64,000 nt of DNA from Chryseobacterium salivictor (GTDB taxonomy: Bacteria > Bacteroidota > Bacteroidia > Flavobacteriales > Weeksellaceae): contig NZ_CP037954.1 of NCBI RefSeq assembly GCF_004359195.1, forward strand, positions 2,790,001-2,854,000, given 5' to 3'. The number at the start of each line of letters is the position of its first letter. Within the stretch, counting starts at the first letter, position 1. The position numbers and the translations under genes are program-made. The notes beneath the pieces are model-generated. The model ran no database searches and had not been told where the DNA came from. It worked only from the letters and a program-made list of their open reading frames with translations. Below, in pieces: positions 25,433 to 34,807 of this stretch.

Positions 25433-26869
25433 ATGAGATTCTCCGTACCATTATCAGCAGCAAAAAATTATTTTCTGGGCTTTGCAGTAGCCTGTATTTT
25501 TTTGGGGTCTGGCTTGTACTTTTTCAATACCGACAAAACTGACGAAAAAGCACCGCTCACTTTTTTAGAGAGTTTAGAAACAGAAAACCTCACGACTAAA
25601 AAAGTCAGTTTAACCAAATTTAATCCGAATGACCTCGATGAACAGCAATGGATAAATTTAGGATTCTCTGAACGGCAGGTAGCCACCATCCTTAAATATA
25701 AATCTGTGGTGGGCGGAAATTTCAGTTCAAAGGAACAGTTCAGGAAATGCTATGCCATTTCGGAAGAAAAATATATGGAATTAGAACCGTATCTGCTTCT
25801 TCCCGACCACGCAAAAAAATCGAATTCTTACCAAAATTATGTGCGCAGTTACAGCTCCGGAAGAACTTACTACAGCGCTGCCACTTCACCGAAGAAGGGG
25901 TTATCTATTCCCGAAAAATTTGATCCTGACGCTTACAGCATCAATGATTTTATTAATTTAGGTTTTACAGAAAAGCAAGCCATTTCGATTTTGAAATATA
26001 AAAACTATCTGGGTGGAAGTTTTATCAGCAAAGAAAAATTTAAAGAATGCTATATCATCAGCGAAGAAAATTACAGAAAACTGGCCCCTTATTTACTTCT
26101 TCCTGAAACAGCTTCTGGAAACAGTTTCGAAAAAAAAACCTTTACAAGCCAGACTTCCTCCCATGAAAAACCAGCGGTTACTTATTCCCAATTTGACCCA
26201 AACACGACCAACCTTGAAGGCTGGAAAAATCTGGGTTTTTCTGAAAAACAAGCACAGGTAATCATTAATTACAGAGACAAAAATCTGAAAGGAAGCTTTA
26301 AATCATTAGAAGACATCGCCCGTTGCTTTGTAATTTCTGCGGAAAAATTTGAACAGTTAAAACCCTATATCATTTTAAATTCCCAAAATCTAAATAATAG
26401 AAACTTACCAAATCCGCCTGTTACTATAAACAGTCCTCCTCCTTATCAAAATGCCAAAACGCCAGGTAGTGAAGAAACAAAAACTGATTTTACGAAAACA
26501 GATTTGAACAAAATCACTTTCAAACAATTGATAGAGTTTGGTTTTGATGAAAAAAGTGCTGCAAGTTATATCGGATTTCGAAATAAATTGGGAGGATTCG
26601 TTTCTGCCAAGCAGATTGTCGACACCTACAATATCGACAGAGATCTCGCTGAAAAGCTGATAGCAACCGCACCTTTATCTACAGATAACATTCCAAAATA
26701 TGCTCTGATGGACGCCCCGGAATCCTGGTTGAAAAGCCATCCGTACTTTAAATACTACGCCGATAAAATCATCTACTATAGAATCAGCTATTCGGATGAG
26801 AAAAAATTTTTCAGAACAATGAACATCAAACCCGAAGCAGAGCAGAATATGAGATTATACCTTAAATAA
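25433..26869 (+). CDS. Membrane-anchored protein with four ComEA-like helix-hairpin-helix repeats
   Basis: A 478-residue protein. One membrane helix near the N-terminus (about 8-30) is followed by four repeats of about 60 residues, each of the form F(D/N)PN..., GF(S/T)E(K/R)QA..I..Y+, GGxFxSKE and Y.ISEE. They are spaced by low-complexity Ser/Pro/Asn linkers. Each repeat resembles the ComEA-type helix-hairpin-helix that binds DNA without sequence preference. The likely site is periplasmic, tethered to the inner membrane, and a part in DNA uptake or cell-surface DNA handling is plausible but not shown. The start at 25433 (MRFSVPLS) precedes the membrane helix; the frame extends 19 codons upstream. 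Confidence 0.8.
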   Translation: MRFSVPLSAAKNYFLGFAVACIFLGSGLYFFNTDKTDEKAPLTFLESLETENLTTKKVSLTKFNPNDLDEQQWINLGFSERQVATILKYKSVVGGNFSSKEQFRKCYAISEEKYMELEPYLLLPDHAKKSNSYQNYVRSYSSGRTYYSAATSPKKGLSIPEKFDPDAYSINDFINLGFTEKQAISILKYKNYLGGSFISKEKFKECYIISEENYRKLAPYLLLPETASGNSFEKKTFTSQTSSHEKPAVTYSQFDPNTTNLEGWKNLGFSEKQAQVIINYRDKNLKGSFKSLEDIARCFVISAEKFEQLKPYIILNSQNLNNRNLPNPPVTINSPPPYQNAKTPGSEETKTDFTKTDLNKITFKQLIEFGFDEKSAASYIGFRNKLGGFVSAKQIVDTYNIDRDLAEKLIATAPLSTDNIPKYALMDAPESWLKSHPYFKYYADKIIYYRISYSDEKKFFRTMNIKPEAEQNMRLYLK

Positions 26870-26899
26870 AAAATCAGCTTCCGGGGAAGCTGATTTTTT
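26866..26899. terminator. Bidirectional terminator
   Basis: AAATCAGCTTCC (26871-26882) pairs with GGAAGCTGATTT (26885-26896); A and T runs flank it, so it serves the two convergent genes. Confidence 0.85.
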
Positions 26900-26916
26900 A
26901 TAAAACACCGTCATTA

Positions 26917-28788
26917 TTAGTTTTTGATAAACTTCAATGATTCTTTATCAAGTTTTAAAATATAGACGCCAGGATTCAACTTTTGAACATTGATGAAGTT
27001 TTTATTCTTAAACGGTAAATTCTCCTGCTGAATAAATTTTCCTGAAATATCGTAAATAGAAGATTTTTGAATTTTCTCAACCTGCTTTCCTTTGATGTAT
27101 AAAGTATTTCCAACCGTAGGATTCGGGTACACAGACCAGTCGTTACTGCTGTAAATACTGACATCGGAAGCTGCTAAAACTCCTAAATTCTCACAATAAT
27201 CTGTCGGGTAACTTTGCCACTCCGAAAGCGAAAAAGTTTTGGCAGGATTCGTCACTGATGGCAATCTATAAAGGGAAACATCGGATAAAGTTGATGAATT
27301 ATTCATTCCGTAAGTTCCGATCGCCTCTACGGTGGTGGTATTATATTTCAATTCCATATAATTACTTCCCACGAAAGTCATTTGTGGAGCTGCGGAAACA
27401 AACTTCGCCTGTTCATTAGTAATGCAAGATAAATTAGCTCTCGGATTAAGAACTACAAAAGTTTCGTTATGCTCCACAGTTCCTTCCAATTCATAAGGAG
27501 CCGGAGAATAATAATTTGTTCCGCTATAGAACTGAATATTGATGCGATACTTGTTCAAATTAACAGCATGCCCGGTTTTATTCGTGATTTCAATAGCTTT
27601 ATTATCAGCTGTTCCTTCCAAATATTTGGTAATCATTAAATCTTTTGCATAAATATCCTCATCTAAAGTGGTTACGGACAACAAATTACTTTCCGGTGAT
27701 TCGGTGTAATTTCGGTAATATGCTTTTACCGTAAATTGATAAGAGGTAGACGGAGAAAGATGATCTGCCGTAAAATTTGCATTTTTTGTATAGCCAACCG
27801 AATTTCCGTTTTGAAAGATTTTATATCCCAAAACATCGCGATCTGAAGAAGGAGTCCAGATTAAATTAACAAAATACGCACTGGTCTGCGAACTGCTTAA
27901 ATTCTGTGGAGCTTGCGGAGTTATGACCGCGTGACTTTGCGACCAAATTGAGTCGACCCATTCGGGATGATCGATGAAGGGATTTCTGTTTTTCTGAATC
28001 GCATACACCGCATTGTTTCTCTCAACTTCTTTAGGCGAAACGGGATCATTCTTATGCCATTGCAGAAGCATTGCTAAAAACCAATCTTCATAAGCCTTCT
28101 CTTCTGTTCCATCCAGAGGGCTTGTGTCATTTGCTGGCGAAGTACCGTTATAGTAATTGAAAGAATTTAATTTTCCTTCATACCGAACCACATAATACAA
28201 TAAAGTTCTGGCAATATCACCTTTAAATTCGGAATTTGGCTCATAGACTCTGCCAGTATAAGCGGAATTTGGCGTGCCGTTTTTACTGATTTTAGAACCA
28301 TTGGTAAAAGTGTAATAATTCGGTGTTCCTGCAATTCCGTAAGGATAATTACTTCTTAGTTGATTAATTTTCGCATCGGTAGGGATCACAAAAAACAAAT
28401 CAGAATACATAGGATAATTGCTGTTGAAACTACTTTGCGGCATCATGTGTTCGCGGTTATACCCCAACCCTTCCGTTGCGGCAGAACTGATGAGATTTTC
28501 TTTGGTATAATGATAAGCAGTGGTTCCGTTTGGATTATTGCTGTACATATCCAGTAAATAAGTAGTGTTCGATGCATCATAATCATAATAATGATCCACG
28601 TCGGTTTGTCCATAGAAATTGGGCAAATCGCCATAATGCCAGGTAATGGTTTTGGAGGAAATGATATCATGAAGTTTCGATTTTAGTTCATACCCATTAA
28701 GCCCAGAAGTTCCGTCATAATAATTTGTCGGCGATTGAGAAAAAAAGAAGACAGGCAATAAGAAAACAGAAAATAAAAGTTGTTTCAT
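26917..28788 (-). CDS. Secreted endonuclease I-family nuclease with Fn3 and T9SS sorting domains
   Basis: A 623-residue exported nuclease. The signal peptide (1-18) is followed by an endonuclease I domain with the metal-site motif REHMMPQSSFN (about 112-122), DLFFVIPTDAKINQLRSNYP and FKGDIARTLLYYVVRY. A fibronectin type III domain (about 293-375) and a lamin-tail-like beta domain (about 380-510, EITNKTGHAVNLNKYRI) follow. The C-terminal T9SS sorting domain starts at VYPNPTVGN and includes NPGVYILKL. It would degrade extracellular DNA or RNA. It lies convergent to the DNA-binding repeat protein, though a functional link is only a guess. Confidence 0.92.
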   Translation of the reverse strand: MKQLLFSVFLLPVFFFSQSPTNYYDGTSGLNGYELKSKLHDIISSKTITWHYGDLPNFYGQTDVDHYYDYDASNTTYLLDMYSNNPNGTTAYHYTKENLISSAATEGLGYNREHMMPQSSFNSNYPMYSDLFFVIPTDAKINQLRSNYPYGIAGTPNYYTFTNGSKISKNGTPNSAYTGRVYEPNSEFKGDIARTLLYYVVRYEGKLNSFNYYNGTSPANDTSPLDGTEEKAYEDWFLAMLLQWHKNDPVSPKEVERNNAVYAIQKNRNPFIDHPEWVDSIWSQSHAVITPQAPQNLSSSQTSAYFVNLIWTPSSDRDVLGYKIFQNGNSVGYTKNANFTADHLSPSTSYQFTVKAYYRNYTESPESNLLSVTTLDEDIYAKDLMITKYLEGTADNKAIEITNKTGHAVNLNKYRINIQFYSGTNYYSPAPYELEGTVEHNETFVVLNPRANLSCITNEQAKFVSAAPQMTFVGSNYMELKYNTTTVEAIGTYGMNNSSTLSDVSLYRLPSVTNPAKTFSLSEWQSYPTDYCENLGVLAASDVSIYSSNDWSVYPNPTVGNTLYIKGKQVEKIQKSSIYDISGKFIQQENLPFKNKNFINVQKLNPGVYILKLDKESLKFIKN

Positions 28789-28955
28789 TGTTAAAATTTT
28801 GGATTGCTAAATTAGTTAAATAACTAATGTTTGATAACTAAAAATCATTAATTTTTTATGAATTTTTTAAACACTGACAATACTTTTTGAAAAAAGAACC
28901 ATCTATCACATATATTTTAAAGTTAAAAAAAATTTTCTTAATACATCATTTTAAT

Positions 28956-28963
28956 TATCTTTG
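28956..28963 (+). promoter_or_regulatory. -7 element of the acyl-CoA dehydrogenase gene
   Basis: TATCTTTG lies 17 bases before the ATG. No clear -33 TTG. Confidence 0.55.
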
Positions 28964-28979
28964 AAAACAAAAATAATAT

Positions 28980-30119
28980 ATGAACAGCGAGACTACTCAC
29001 AACCTTAATATGATCGCAGAAACCGCCAGAGATTTTGCAGAAAAAAATATTCGTCCTAACATTATGGACTGGGACGAAAGCCAAACTTTCCCCGTAGAAT
29101 TATTTCACCAGCTGGGTGATATGGGATTCATGGGAATCGTGATTCCGGAAGAATATGGTGGTTCGGGTCTGGGTTATCACGAATATGTGACTATTCTGGA
29201 TGAAATCTCACAGGTAGATCCTTCGATAGGACTTTCTGTCGCTGCCCATAATTCACTGTGTACCAACCATATTTATGAATTCGGGAATAAGGAACAAAGA
29301 CACAGATGGTTGCCGCAACTCGCTTCCGGTAAAGTCATCGGTGCCTGGGGATTAACCGAACATAACACCGGATCCGACTCTGGTGGTATGAGCACTACGG
29401 CCGTAAAAGATGGTGACGACTGGATTATTTCAGGAGCAAAAAACTTTATTACGCACGCCATTTCAGGAGATATCGCTGTAGTAATGACCAGAACCGGCGA
29501 AAAAGGAGCCAGAAATAATTCTACTGCCTTTGTTTTAGAAAAAGGAATGGCCGGATTTACGTCAGGTAAAAAAGAAAACAAATTGGGAATGCGCGCCTCA
29601 GAAACAGCAGAACTTATTTTTGACAGCGTAAGAGTTCCCGATGCAAACCGTTTAGGTGAGGTTGGTTCCGGCTTCAAACAGGCGATGAAAATCCTGGATG
29701 GAGGTAGAATTTCTATTGCTGCCTTAAGTTTAGGAATTGCAAAAGGTGCTTATAAAGCGGCTTTGAAATATTCGAAAGAAAGACATCAGTTCGGAAAAGC
29801 AATCAATCAGTTCCAGGCGATTAATTTCATGTTGGCAGATATGGCCACCGAAATCGATGCTGCCGAATTATTGATTCAGCGTGCTTCAAATCTAAAAAAT
29901 GCCAAACAGCCAATGACCAAAGAAGGCGCAATGGCAAAATTATATGCTTCTGAAGCCTGTGTAAGAATTGCTAATAATGCCGTTCAAATTTTCGGAGGTT
30001 ATGGTTATACCAAAGATTTCCCGGCTGAAAAATACTACAGAGATTCTAAACTCTGTACGATTGGAGAAGGAACTTCTGAAATCCAGAGATTGGTTATCGG
30101 AAGAGAAATTTCAAAATAA
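28980..30119 (+). CDS. Acyl-CoA dehydrogenase
   Basis: A 379-residue FAD enzyme that introduces the alpha-beta double bond in acyl-CoA, in fatty-acid or branched-chain amino-acid breakdown. The first signature is GAWGLTEHNTGSD (about 118-130) and the second QIFGGYGYTKDFPAEKYYRD. The catalytic base is Glu in CTIGEGTSEIQ, at the usual short-chain position. The length is typical. Chain-length preference cannot be read with certainty; the pattern is closest to short-chain or butyryl-type enzymes. It is monocistronic, with its own promoter and terminator. Confidence 0.93.
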   Translation: MNSETTHNLNMIAETARDFAEKNIRPNIMDWDESQTFPVELFHQLGDMGFMGIVIPEEYGGSGLGYHEYVTILDEISQVDPSIGLSVAAHNSLCTNHIYEFGNKEQRHRWLPQLASGKVIGAWGLTEHNTGSDSGGMSTTAVKDGDDWIISGAKNFITHAISGDIAVVMTRTGEKGARNNSTAFVLEKGMAGFTSGKKENKLGMRASETAELIFDSVRVPDANRLGEVGSGFKQAMKILDGGRISIAALSLGIAKGAYKAALKYSKERHQFGKAINQFQAINFMLADMATEIDAAELLIQRASNLKNAKQPMTKEGAMAKLYASEACVRIANNAVQIFGGYGYTKDFPAEKYYRDSKLCTIGEGTSEIQRLVIGREISK

Positions 30120-30142
30120 TTCTTGTAGAAAAAAATATAATT

Positions 30143-30175
30143 AAAAGCTGCTTCATTCATGAGTCAGCTTTTTTA
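30143..30175 (+). terminator. Terminator of the acyl-CoA dehydrogenase gene
   Basis: AAAAGCTG (30143-30150) pairs with CAGCTTTT (30165-30172), followed by T. Confidence 0.65.
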
Positions 30176-30193
30176 TTTATTAAACTGAATGTA

Positions 30194-30201
30194 TATATTT
30201 G
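30194..30201 (+). promoter_or_regulatory. -7 element before the pyrophosphohydrolase gene
   Basis: TATATTTG matches TAnnTTTG perfectly and lies 17 bases before the ATG. Confidence 0.6.
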
Positions 30202-30218
30202 TTAAAATTAAAAATTGA

Positions 30219-30686
30219 ATGGATAAAATAGATTCCCTAAATCAGGTTGCAGAATTTCACAAAACATTTAATGCGCCTGTACTGGAAAAACCGGCAATTC
30301 CCGACTTTGACCGGTGCAACTTGAGAATTGCACTTTTGCAGGAAGAATTAAATGAACTGAAAGACGCCATCGCCGACAAGAATATGGTGGAAATTGCAGA
30401 TGCTTTGTGTGATTTACAATACGTTTTAAGCGGAGCCGTTTTGGAATTTGGGTTGGGCGAAAAATTTGTCAGATTATTTAATGAAGTTCAGCGCTCCAAT
30501 ATGTCTAAAGCGTGCGCAAACCAACAGGAAGCTGCAGAAACAATCGCATTTTATAAGGAAAAAGGTGAAGCTGCTTACGCGCAAAATTCCGGGGATAAAA
30601 TTAATGTACACCGCCTGTCTGATCACAAAGTTCTCAAAAACCTCTATTACTCACCCGCAGATCTGAAAACCATCCTGGAAGAATAA
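30219..30686 (+). CDS. MazG-like nucleoside triphosphate pyrophosphohydrolase
   Basis: A 155-residue all-alpha NTP-PPase. The magnesium-binding signature is complete: LLQEELNELKDAI (EExxE near residues 46-50) followed after about 15 residues by EIADALCDLQYVL (ExxD). Such enzymes hydrolyse (d)NTPs to NMP and pyrophosphate, often as house-cleaning enzymes for damaged nucleotides. The C-terminal extension (KINVHRLSDHKVLKNLYYSP) recalls the HisE-like branch, although histidine biosynthesis is covered by hisIE in this window. It starts a likely operon with the next three genes. Confidence 0.87.
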   Translation: MDKIDSLNQVAEFHKTFNAPVLEKPAIPDFDRCNLRIALLQEELNELKDAIADKNMVEIADALCDLQYVLSGAVLEFGLGEKFVRLFNEVQRSNMSKACANQQEAAETIAFYKEKGEAAYAQNSGDKINVHRLSDHKVLKNLYYSPADLKTILEE

Positions 30687-30717
30687 TTATAATAATCCAT
30701 TTTCAATTACCTATACA

Positions 30718-31278
30718 ATGAGAAATTTCACTAAAACAATACTCACTGCATCTACGCTGTTTCTTGCGTTACAATCCTGCAATTCACAGAAAATTGTGAT
30801 AAACCGTGAAGTAGAGACAAAAAATGATGGAAAAATGCTTTTAGGACCTCAAACAAAAAATCAACTCTTAAAAGAGCCTTACAATGAATGGTTCGGAAAA
30901 GAACACGACGAATACCAAATTGATCAGAAAGCAATTGCCGAACTGAAAAAAGAAAAACTGAATTCTTACAATATCACTTTGGTAATGGGAACCTGGTGTG
31001 AAGACAGCCACCGCGAAGTTCCCAGATTATTCAAAATATTGGAAGCGGTTGGATATCCGGAAAATAAACTTACCATGATCGCGGTCAACCGTAAAAAAGA
31101 AGCTCCGAACGGCGAAGAAGGCCCCTTAAATATTCAGCGGGTCCCGACCATCATCGTACAGAAATACGGCAAAGAAATTGGCAGGATTATTGAAAGTCCT
31201 TCAACAGGATATCTGGAAAGAGATTTAGTGGATATCCTTAAAAAAGACAATACATCCCTCAAAGATTTAATAAAGTAA
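30718..31278 (+). CDS. Thioredoxin-fold lipoprotein with a single active-site cysteine
   Basis: A 186-residue exported lipoprotein: the signal peptide ends in a lipobox-like ALQSC with Cys21. A thioredoxin fold follows: MGTWCEDSHREVPRLFKIL (active-site region) and the cis-proline loop QRVPTIIV. The motif is WCEDS, so the second redox cysteine is replaced by serine and classical disulfide exchange is unlikely; a monothiol or structural role is possible. It sits 31 bases after the pyrophosphohydrolase and 2 bases before the DUF4230 gene, so all are likely co-transcribed. Confidence 0.8.
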   Translation: MRNFTKTILTASTLFLALQSCNSQKIVINREVETKNDGKMLLGPQTKNQLLKEPYNEWFGKEHDEYQIDQKAIAELKKEKLNSYNITLVMGTWCEDSHREVPRLFKILEAVGYPENKLTMIAVNRKKEAPNGEEGPLNIQRVPTIIVQKYGKEIGRIIESPSTGYLERDLVDILKKDNTSLKDLIK

Positions 31279-31280
31279 AT

Positions 31281-31895
31281 TTGAAAGCAAACCAAAAACC
31301 ATTATTCTTTATCGCCGGCGCAGTAGTGATGTTGCTCCTCTTTTTTCTGTGGAATTCTTTAACAAAAAAAGCTGAAGACAAAGTTCAGAACGATTATTAC
31401 ATCATTACCAATCAAATAAGAAAGCTGAATAAACTGGTCGTGCTGGAACAGGATTTCTCGAGCATGCAGAAAACGAAAATCACCTCACAGATGTTAGGCA
31501 GCTCGCTGCTACCTTCCTCTGAAAAGCAGATTATCACCTTTACCAAAACCAATGCACAGGTAACCTTCGACTTGTCTAAAATGAAAATAAAAGTTGATTC
31601 TATCAATAAAAAACTCATTATTACAGAATTACCAAATGCAGAAATCCGAATCATTCCAAGCGTTGAAATTCAATCTTTGGATGACGCTTTCTTTAATCGG
31701 TTTACCAGCAAAGATTTTCAGAAAATCACCAAATCAGCAAAAGACAACGCTTATAAAACGGTCAACCAAAACAGACTTCGGGATGAAGGTAAAAAACAAC
31801 TTTTAAAAGATTTAGATCAAATATTTGTTTTGGCAAAGGCTTTGAACTATAAAATAGAAGACCAGACCGGTCAGATCGATTTATCAAAACTTTAA
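31281..31895 (+). CDS. DUF4230-family membrane-anchored protein
   Basis: A 204-residue protein with one N-terminal membrane helix (about 8-24) and a soluble domain outside. IITNQIRKLNKLVVLEQDFS and the alternating strand pattern (KIKVDSINKKLIITELPNAEIRIIPSVEI) match DUF4230, a family of unknown function. The start codon is TTG at 31281, two bases after the upstream stop; the next ATG would cut into the membrane helix. Translational coupling to the thioredoxin-fold lipoprotein gene is likely. Confidence 0.75.
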   Translation: MKANQKPLFFIAGAVVMLLLFFLWNSLTKKAEDKVQNDYYIITNQIRKLNKLVVLEQDFSSMQKTKITSQMLGSSLLPSSEKQIITFTKTNAQVTFDLSKMKIKVDSINKKLIITELPNAEIRIIPSVEIQSLDDAFFNRFTSKDFQKITKSAKDNAYKTVNQNRLRDEGKKQLLKDLDQIFVLAKALNYKIEDQTGQIDLSKL

Positions 31896-31905
31896 TTATC
31901 AAAGT

Positions 31906-32094
31906 ATGGATTCTCCCAAAAATAAAAAAAACAAAGAAGCCCGCGTAAAAAAGGAAAATGAGGATTTACCCAATCTACCGGCCGCCACTGAAGAAATAAA
32001 AAATGAACATGCTGTAAAAAAACAAATTAAAAAAAGTTCCCGATTACAGCCCGATGGCAAGACTGACAATACAGATCAAAACAGCGAAAATTAA
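31906..32094 (+). CDS. Small charged hypothetical protein
   Basis: A 62-residue protein that is about half Lys, Glu, Asp and Asn with no hydrophobic core; it is probably disordered. I do not recognise it. The ATG lies 10 bases after the DUF4230 stop and the stop codon falls within a terminator hairpin, which supports it being the last gene of the operon. Confidence 0.5.
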   Translation: MDSPKNKKNKEARVKKENEDLPNLPAATEEIKNEHAVKKQIKKSSRLQPDGKTDNTDQNSEN

Positions 32095-32109
32095 TTTTCG
32101 CTGTTTTTT
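32080..32109 (+). terminator. Terminator overlapping a stop codon
   Basis: AACAGCGAAAA (32080-32090) pairs with TTTTCGCTGTT (32095-32105), followed by T. The TAA stop of the small charged protein lies in its loop. Confidence 0.85.
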
Positions 32110-32214
32110 ATTGTTAAAGTATTATTAAAGTCCGTCAGCACCAGCCAAATGTCACACAATTTGCATGCAATATGTTACGCATACCATTTTGCAGAATCCA
32201 ACAAATTTTCAGCA

Positions 32215-32586
32215 ATGACATATACTATAACCGGAGTTTTCCCAACCATCGACGACGCAATTTCAGCAGCCGAAAGCTTAACCAAAGCAGGATTTATCAA
32301 ACAATTTCCTGGTTTTACAAAAAATACTAAATTTCAACCTGAATCTTTGATAGAAGATCATTTTATCGACCGGAATGAAATTTCAGTGTATACCCCCAAC
32401 TTAAACCGGGCGCATAAAGCGAAAAATATTTTGATAAAATTTGGAGCTGAACTCAATAAGATAACAGGCATCTGCCACGAAAAAATACAGGATGCAAAAC
32501 TAGCAAAGACCTCGTTTATGCACTCTAGAAAGAGAAAAAAACTAAAGAAAAGTAATATCAAGTTTAACCAGGAGCCATTAAACTGA
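32215..32586 (+). CDS. YflT-like stress-type protein, paralogue 1
   Basis: A 123-residue protein. The N-terminal motif MTYTITGVFPTIDDAISAAE and GFIKQ followed by EISVYTPNLNRAHKAKNILIKFGA resemble the YflT / general stress protein 17M domain, a ferredoxin-like fold of unknown biochemical role. The C-terminus is very basic (SRKRKKLKKSNIKF). A paralogue with the same N-terminal motif lies at 35693-36217, so the pair brackets thrS-infC. I chose ATG 32215; the frame extends 22 codons upstream without family support. Confidence 0.7.
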   Translation: MTYTITGVFPTIDDAISAAESLTKAGFIKQFPGFTKNTKFQPESLIEDHFIDRNEISVYTPNLNRAHKAKNILIKFGAELNKITGICHEKIQDAKLAKTSFMHSRKRKKLKKSNIKFNQEPLN

Positions 32587-32616
32587 TGCCTCATCAATAT
32601 TTTTTTTAATAGTTAG

Positions 32617-32658
32617 AAATCGTCTCAAAATGAAAATATAGGGACGATTTCTTATTTT
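32617..32658 (+). terminator. Probable terminator before thrS
   Basis: GAAATCGTC (32617-32625) pairs perfectly with GACGATTTC (32643-32651) around an 17-base loop, followed by TTATTTT. Confidence 0.5.
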
Positions 32659-32822
32659 GAAGATGAGTTTAACAACTTCAGAAAATAAACTTTTCATTTT
32701 CAAAATCCAAACCCTTTATCTTCAACACTCAAAAATTTCTCATATTTTGGAACTGAATACCATCAGTTTGCACTAATGGATAGTTTTCAATAAAAGACAA
32801 TCCGATAAAGCAAAAAAATCCT

Positions 32823-32830
32823 TATTTTTG
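32823..32830 (+). promoter_or_regulatory. -7 element of thrS-infC
   Basis: TATTTTTG matches TAnnTTTG, followed by CAAC; the ATG is 22 bases further. Confidence 0.6.
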
Positions 32831-32852
32831 CAACTTAAATTTTTAGTTCAAA

Positions 32853-34772
32853 ATGATTAAAATCACTCTTCCCGATGGAAGCATCAAAGAATTTGAAGGC
32901 GCGATAACTCCGCTTGACGTAGCAAAATCAATTAGCGAAGGTTTGGCAAGAAACACCATTTCCGCAATTTTAAACGGAACACAGGTAGAAACAACCACTC
33001 CTATAACCACAGATTCTACGCTTCAATTGCTGACCTGGAACGATGATTTGGGTAAAAAAGCATTTTGGCATTCCTCTGCTCACCTTTTAGCACAGGCGAT
33101 TATGGAGTTTTATCCGGAGGCAAAATTAACGATAGGTCCGGCAATTGAGCAGGGTTTTTACTATGACGTAGATTTCGGCGACGAATCTTTATCAGAAAAA
33201 GATTTTGAGAAAATAGAAAAGAAAATGCTGGAGAATGCAAAAAAAAATACAACCTTCAGTCTATACCCTGTTTCAAAAGCAGATGCGCTAAAAGAATACG
33301 CCGACAATCCATATAAAACAGAATTAATTTCTAACCTGAATGATGGGGAAATTACTTTCTGTACCCACGATAACTTCACAGACTTATGTCGTGGCGGCCA
33401 TATTCCGTCAACCGGAATTGTAAAAGCAGCAAAAATTCTTAACGCAGCCGGAGCTTATTGGAGAGGAGACGAAAAAAACAAACAGTTAACCCGCGTGTAC
33501 GGAATCACTTTCCCGAAACAAAAAGATTTAACTGAATATTTAGAACGTCTTGAAGAAGCAAAACGGCGCGACCACAGAAAACTGGGTAAAGAATTAGGAA
33601 TCTTTGCTTTCTCTGAAAAAGTAGGTGCAGGTTTACCGTTATGGTTACCAAAAGGGACTGCACTCCGCAAAAAACTCGAGGATTTCCTATCGGCTGCTCA
33701 GAAAAAATCAGGGTACGAATTCGTAATGACGCCGCATATTGGTGCCAAAGAATTATACGTAACATCCGGTCACTGGGATAAATACGGCGCTGACAGTTTT
33801 CAGCCCATCAAAACTCCGAACGAAGGTGAAGAGTTTATGTTAAAACCAATGAACTGTCCACATCACTGCGAAATCTATAAAGTGGGGCAATGGTCTTACA
33901 AAGATTTACCAAAACGTTTTGCAGAATTCGGAACGGTTTACAGATACGAACAGTCAGGAGAACTCCATGGTTTGACCAGAGTCCGTGGCTTTACCCAGGA
34001 TGACGCACACATTTTCTGTACACCAGATCAGTTGCTGGCAGAATTCGAAAATGTAATTGATTTAACACTGTATGTTTTTAAATCTTTAGGATTTGAAGAT
34101 TTTGTCACTCAGGTTTCTTTAAGAGATCCGAAGAACAAAGAAAAATATATCGGCAGCGATGAAAACTGGAAAAAAGCAGAAGATGCGATTATACAGGCTG
34201 CTCAAAAGAAAGGCTTAAACTATGTGATTGAATATGGCGAGGCAGCTTTCTATGGTCCTAAACTCGATTTCATGGTCAAAGATGCACTCGGTCGTAAATG
34301 GCAATTGGGAACGATTCAGGTAGATTATAATTTACCGGAAAGATTTGACCTCTGGTACAACGGAAGCGATAATGAAAAACACCGGCCAGTGATGATTCAC
34401 CGTGCGCCATTCGGTTCTATGGAAAGGTTTATTGCAATTTTGCTGGAAAATACAGCAGGAGATTTCCCTCTTTGGTTAGCTCCAAATCAGTTCACTATTT
34501 TACCGATAAGTGAAAAATATGTGGATTATGCAAAAAAAGTTTCACAATTGCTGGAAAATCACGATATTTGTGGACTGGTTGATGAACGAAACGAGAAGAC
34601 GGGTAAAAAAATCCGGGATGCAGAATTACAGAAACTGCCATTTATGCTGATCGTAGGTGAAAATGAAGAAGGTACCGGAACAGTTTCTGTAAGAAGAAGA
34701 GGTGAAGGAGATCTGGGCACCATGAGCGTAGAAGACTTTATCAATTACTTCAAAAAAGAAGCAAAAATTTAA
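32853..34772 (+). CDS. thrS: Threonyl-tRNA synthetase
   Basis: A 639-residue class II synthetase. Domains are TGS (1-60, [20 protein letters not shown]), the editing domain with [10 protein letters not shown] (HxxxH-type) and LCRGGHIP, the catalytic core with zinc ligands (Cys in [10 protein letters not shown], and the HGLTRVRGF motif 2 region) and motif 3 [11 protein letters not shown], then the anticodon-binding domain (about 535-639). It charges tRNA-Thr in the cytoplasm. infC follows after 35 bases, a common Bacteroidetes and Firmicutes order; the usual next genes rpmI-rplT are not adjacent but lie 4.2 kb downstream. Confidence 0.97.
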   Translation: MIKITLPDGSIKEFEGAITPLDVAKSISEGLARNTISAILNGTQVETTTPITTDSTLQLLTWNDDLGKKAFWHSSAHLLAQAIMEFYPEAKLTIGPAIEQGFYYDVDFGDESLSEKDFEKIEKKMLENAKKNTTFSLYPVSKADALKEYADNPYKTELISNLNDGEITFCTHDNFTDLCRGGHIPSTGIVKAAKILNAAGAYWRGDEKNKQLTRVYGITFPKQKDLTEYLERLEEAKRRDHRKLGKELGIFAFSEKVGAGLPLWLPKGTALRKKLEDFLSAAQKKSGYEFVMTPHIGAKELYVTSGHWDKYGADSFQPIKTPNEGEEFMLKPMNCPHHCEIYKVGQWSYKDLPKRFAEFGTVYRYEQSGELHGLTRVRGFTQDDAHIFCTPDQLLAEFENVIDLTLYVFKSLGFEDFVTQVSLRDPKNKEKYIGSDENWKKAEDAIIQAAQKKGLNYVIEYGEAAFYGPKLDFMVKDALGRKWQLGTIQVDYNLPERFDLWYNGSDNEKHRPVMIHRAPFGSMERFIAILLENTAGDFPLWLAPNQFTILPISEKYVDYAKKVSQLLENHDICGLVDERNEKTGKKIRDAELQKLPFMLIVGENEEGTGTVSVRRRGEGDLGTMSVEDFINYFKKEAKI

Positions 34773-34807
34773 AAAAAATAGAATTTAACCAATTAAAATA
34801 AGACACC

